A stretch of 13,401 nucleotides of DNA. Origin: JBHHYR01 sp046757585. GTDB lineage: Bacteria > Desulfobacterota > Binatia > HRBIN30. Location: contig JBHHYR010000100.1 in the NCBI GenBank assembly GCA_046757585.1, positions 1 through 13,401 on the forward strand, in the 5' to 3' direction. Made by a program: the position numbers and the translations under genes. Shown one piece after another: positions 12,214 to 13,401 of this stretch. Position 1 is the stretch's first letter. Every line of letters begins with the position of its first letter. The notes below the pieces were generated by a model. That model did not search any database and was not told where the DNA came from. It saw nothing but the letters and a program-made list of their open reading frames with translations.

Positions 12214-13401
12214 TTAGCGAATGTGGCGCATCACGCCGAGCATTTCGTCCGCACCCACGTAGCCAACGAGCCGGCGCACCTCGGTGCCCGTGCTGTCGAT
12301 GAAGATCACCGTCGGCACACCGTGCACGTCGTAACGGTCGACGAGCGCCGTGGTGGCGTCGTCGTCCCGTGTAATGTCTGCCTTGAACATGTCGAAGCGT
12401 TCCGACTCGAGCCGAACCTCGGGGTCCGCGTAGGTGGTGCGCTCCATCTCGTGGCACGGAATGCACCAGTCGGCGACGAAATCGATGATCGCCGGCCGTT
12501 CAGCCTGTCGCGTGGCTTGCAGACGTGCCGCATCAAGAGGCTGCCAGCGAATGGCGCTTTCGGCAGGCTGCGGCAGTGCGGCCCACACCGCGACCACCAC
12601 CGCGAGAATCCCCACGCCCCGCTTGATGGGCCGAAAGTAGCGTAAGCCACGACCCGAGCGGTCGATGAAGCCGAGGTAGATACCCCCGATGCCGATCAGT
12701 GCCGGCAGCAGCAACCACCCCACGCTCTTTGGCAACAACGGCGCGATGAAATACGCTGCCAGCGCAAGCAGCATCACCCCGAACAGGCGCTCCACCCACA
12801 CCAGCCACTCCCCCGACCGCGGCAAGCCCTTGATGGATCCTGCCACCATGGCCAGCGCCAGGTACGGCAACCCCATGCCGAGGCCCAGGGCGAAGAACAA
12901 CTCGAAGCCCAGCCAGCCGTTCTGCTGGCTGCCGACAAACAGCAGCAAGCCCAGCACCACCGGCCCGACGCAGGGGGCTGCGACCACGCCCATTGTCAAC
13001 CCCATGAAGAACGCGCCGAACGCCCCCTGGGTCGAGCCGCTCACCCGACGCATCAACGAGGCCGGTGGCTGCAACTGATACAGTCCGAACGAGCTCAACG
13101 CCAGGGCGACCAGCACCGCGGCGATGAAGCCGAGCACGGCGGGTTTCTGCAGCGCCGCGCCGAACATCCCACCCGATAGCGCCGCCGCAACCCCCACGAT
13201 CGAGAAGCTCAGTGTGATTCCCAATACATAAATTCCGGCCAGGGCAGCTATCCTCACGCTGCGGTGGCGACCTTGCGTGCCAAAGTACGCAACCGTGACG
13301 GAAATCAGCGGGTAGACACAGGGAGTCAGGTTCAGACCCAGTCCGAGCAGGGTGACCAGGAGCAGGGTGACCAGGAGGCCGCGCTGAGCGATCCAGGCAC
13401 C
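12214..13401 (-). CDS. dsbD: Thiol:disulfide interchange protein DsbD, N-terminus off the window
   Basis: The visible 395 residues cover the membrane domain and C-terminal thioredoxin domain. The frame is open to the window edge, so the protein starts beyond it; the GTG at 13257 is internal. The two membrane-domain cysteines appear in NLTPCVYPLISVTV (visible residue 28) and VAAPCVGPVVLG (144), 116 apart, close to their spacing in E. coli DsbD. About eight helices follow the family layout. The thioredoxin part has FVADWCIPCHEME (CxxC at 313-316) and the cis-Pro loop GVPTVIF. DsbD moves electrons from cytoplasmic thioredoxin to periplasmic partners such as DsbC or cytochrome c maturation factors. 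Whether the N-terminal periplasmic domain is present cannot be seen. The rhlB gene follows after 59 bp on the same strand. Confidence 0.93.
   Translation of the reverse strand, partial: GAWIAQRGLLVTLLLVTLLGLGLNLTPCVYPLISVTVAYFGTQGRHRSVRIAALAGIYVLGITLSFSIVGVAAALSGGMFGAALQKPAVLGFIAAVLVALALSSFGLYQLQPPASLMRRVSGSTQGAFGAFFMGLTMGVVAAPCVGPVVLGLLLFVGSQQNGWLGFELFFALGLGMGLPYLALAMVAGSIKGLPRSGEWLVWVERLFGVMLLALAAYFIAPLLPKSVGWLLLPALIGIGGIYLGFIDRSGRGLRYFRPIKRGVGILAVVVAVWAALPQPAESAIRWQPLDAARLQATRQAERPAIIDFVADWCIPCHEMERTTYADPEVRLESERFDMFKADITRDDDATTALVDRYDVHGVPTVIFIDSTGTEVRRLVGYVGADEMLGVMRHIR
13348..13377. repeat. 15-bp in-frame tandem duplication inside dsbD
   Basis: The 15-mer CAGGGTGACCAGGAG occurs twice back to back (13348-13362 and 13363-13377). 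It adds an in-frame LLVTL-LLVTL duplication to the helix just before the first redox cysteine. The repeat length keeps the frame, so it looks like a tolerated slippage event. Confidence 0.8.

Overview
The window is GC-rich chromosomal DNA with almost every gene on the minus strand. One small secreted-protein gene at about 8.3-8.9 kb is on the plus strand. The best lineage clue is a secreted protein that opens with two dockerin-like EF-hand units of the form D-x-D-x-S-G-x-V-T-x-N-E-L-I-x-x-V-N. From memory, such units are very common in uncultured delta-proteobacterial relatives of the Binatota/Desulfobacterota type. A Gram-negative cell plan is supported by lnt, an MsbA-type ABC exporter and an exosortase. 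No rRNA, tRNA, CRISPR array, prophage or transposase gene is visible, so this is mostly an ordinary chromosomal segment.

Layout from left to right. Positions 1-1419 hold the 5' part of an isoaspartyl peptidase/asparaginase gene, cut by the window edge, and an acyl-CoA dehydrogenase gene immediately upstream of it. Positions 1519-1992 encode an archaeal-RibL-like nucleotidylyltransferase. Positions 2030-2196 are a palindromic, TA-flanked, MITE-like element with no coding capacity. It supplies the stop codon of the next gene, a 694-residue secreted protein (2194-4278) made of two EF-hand units and fourteen YCF48/Asp-box blades.

Positions 4353-8143 hold five collinear genes. In transcription order they are an MsbA-type ABC exporter, a small exosortase (probably XrtH), its membrane partner, a two-helix membrane protein with a polyproline tail, and a PPOX-fold flavin/F420 oxidoreductase. 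The junctions inside this run are tight: a 13-bp overlap between exosortase and partner, and a TGA-GGAG-ATG junction before the oxidoreductase. This suggests at least two co-transcribed pairs.

Positions 8305-8898 encode an eight-cysteine exported protein with an internal duplication. It converges on lnt with only 5 bp between the stop codons. Positions 8904-13401 read DsbD (N-terminus off the window), RhlB-type DEAD-box helicase, cold-shock protein and apolipoprotein N-acyltransferase, in that order on the minus strand. The helicase-Csp pair looks like an RNA-chaperone/RNA-unwinding unit. DsbD and Lnt act on exported proteins: reduction of periplasmic thiols and lipoprotein maturation.

The items most worth a second look are the palindromic element whose end is the stop codon of the propeller gene, the 14-blade double propeller with its velcro closure, the orphan exosortase pair with no visible substrate, the eight-cysteine duplicated protein, and the eight-proline tract just before a coupled start codon. 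I did not find a convincing undescribed multi-gene system such as a defence island or a biosynthetic cluster.
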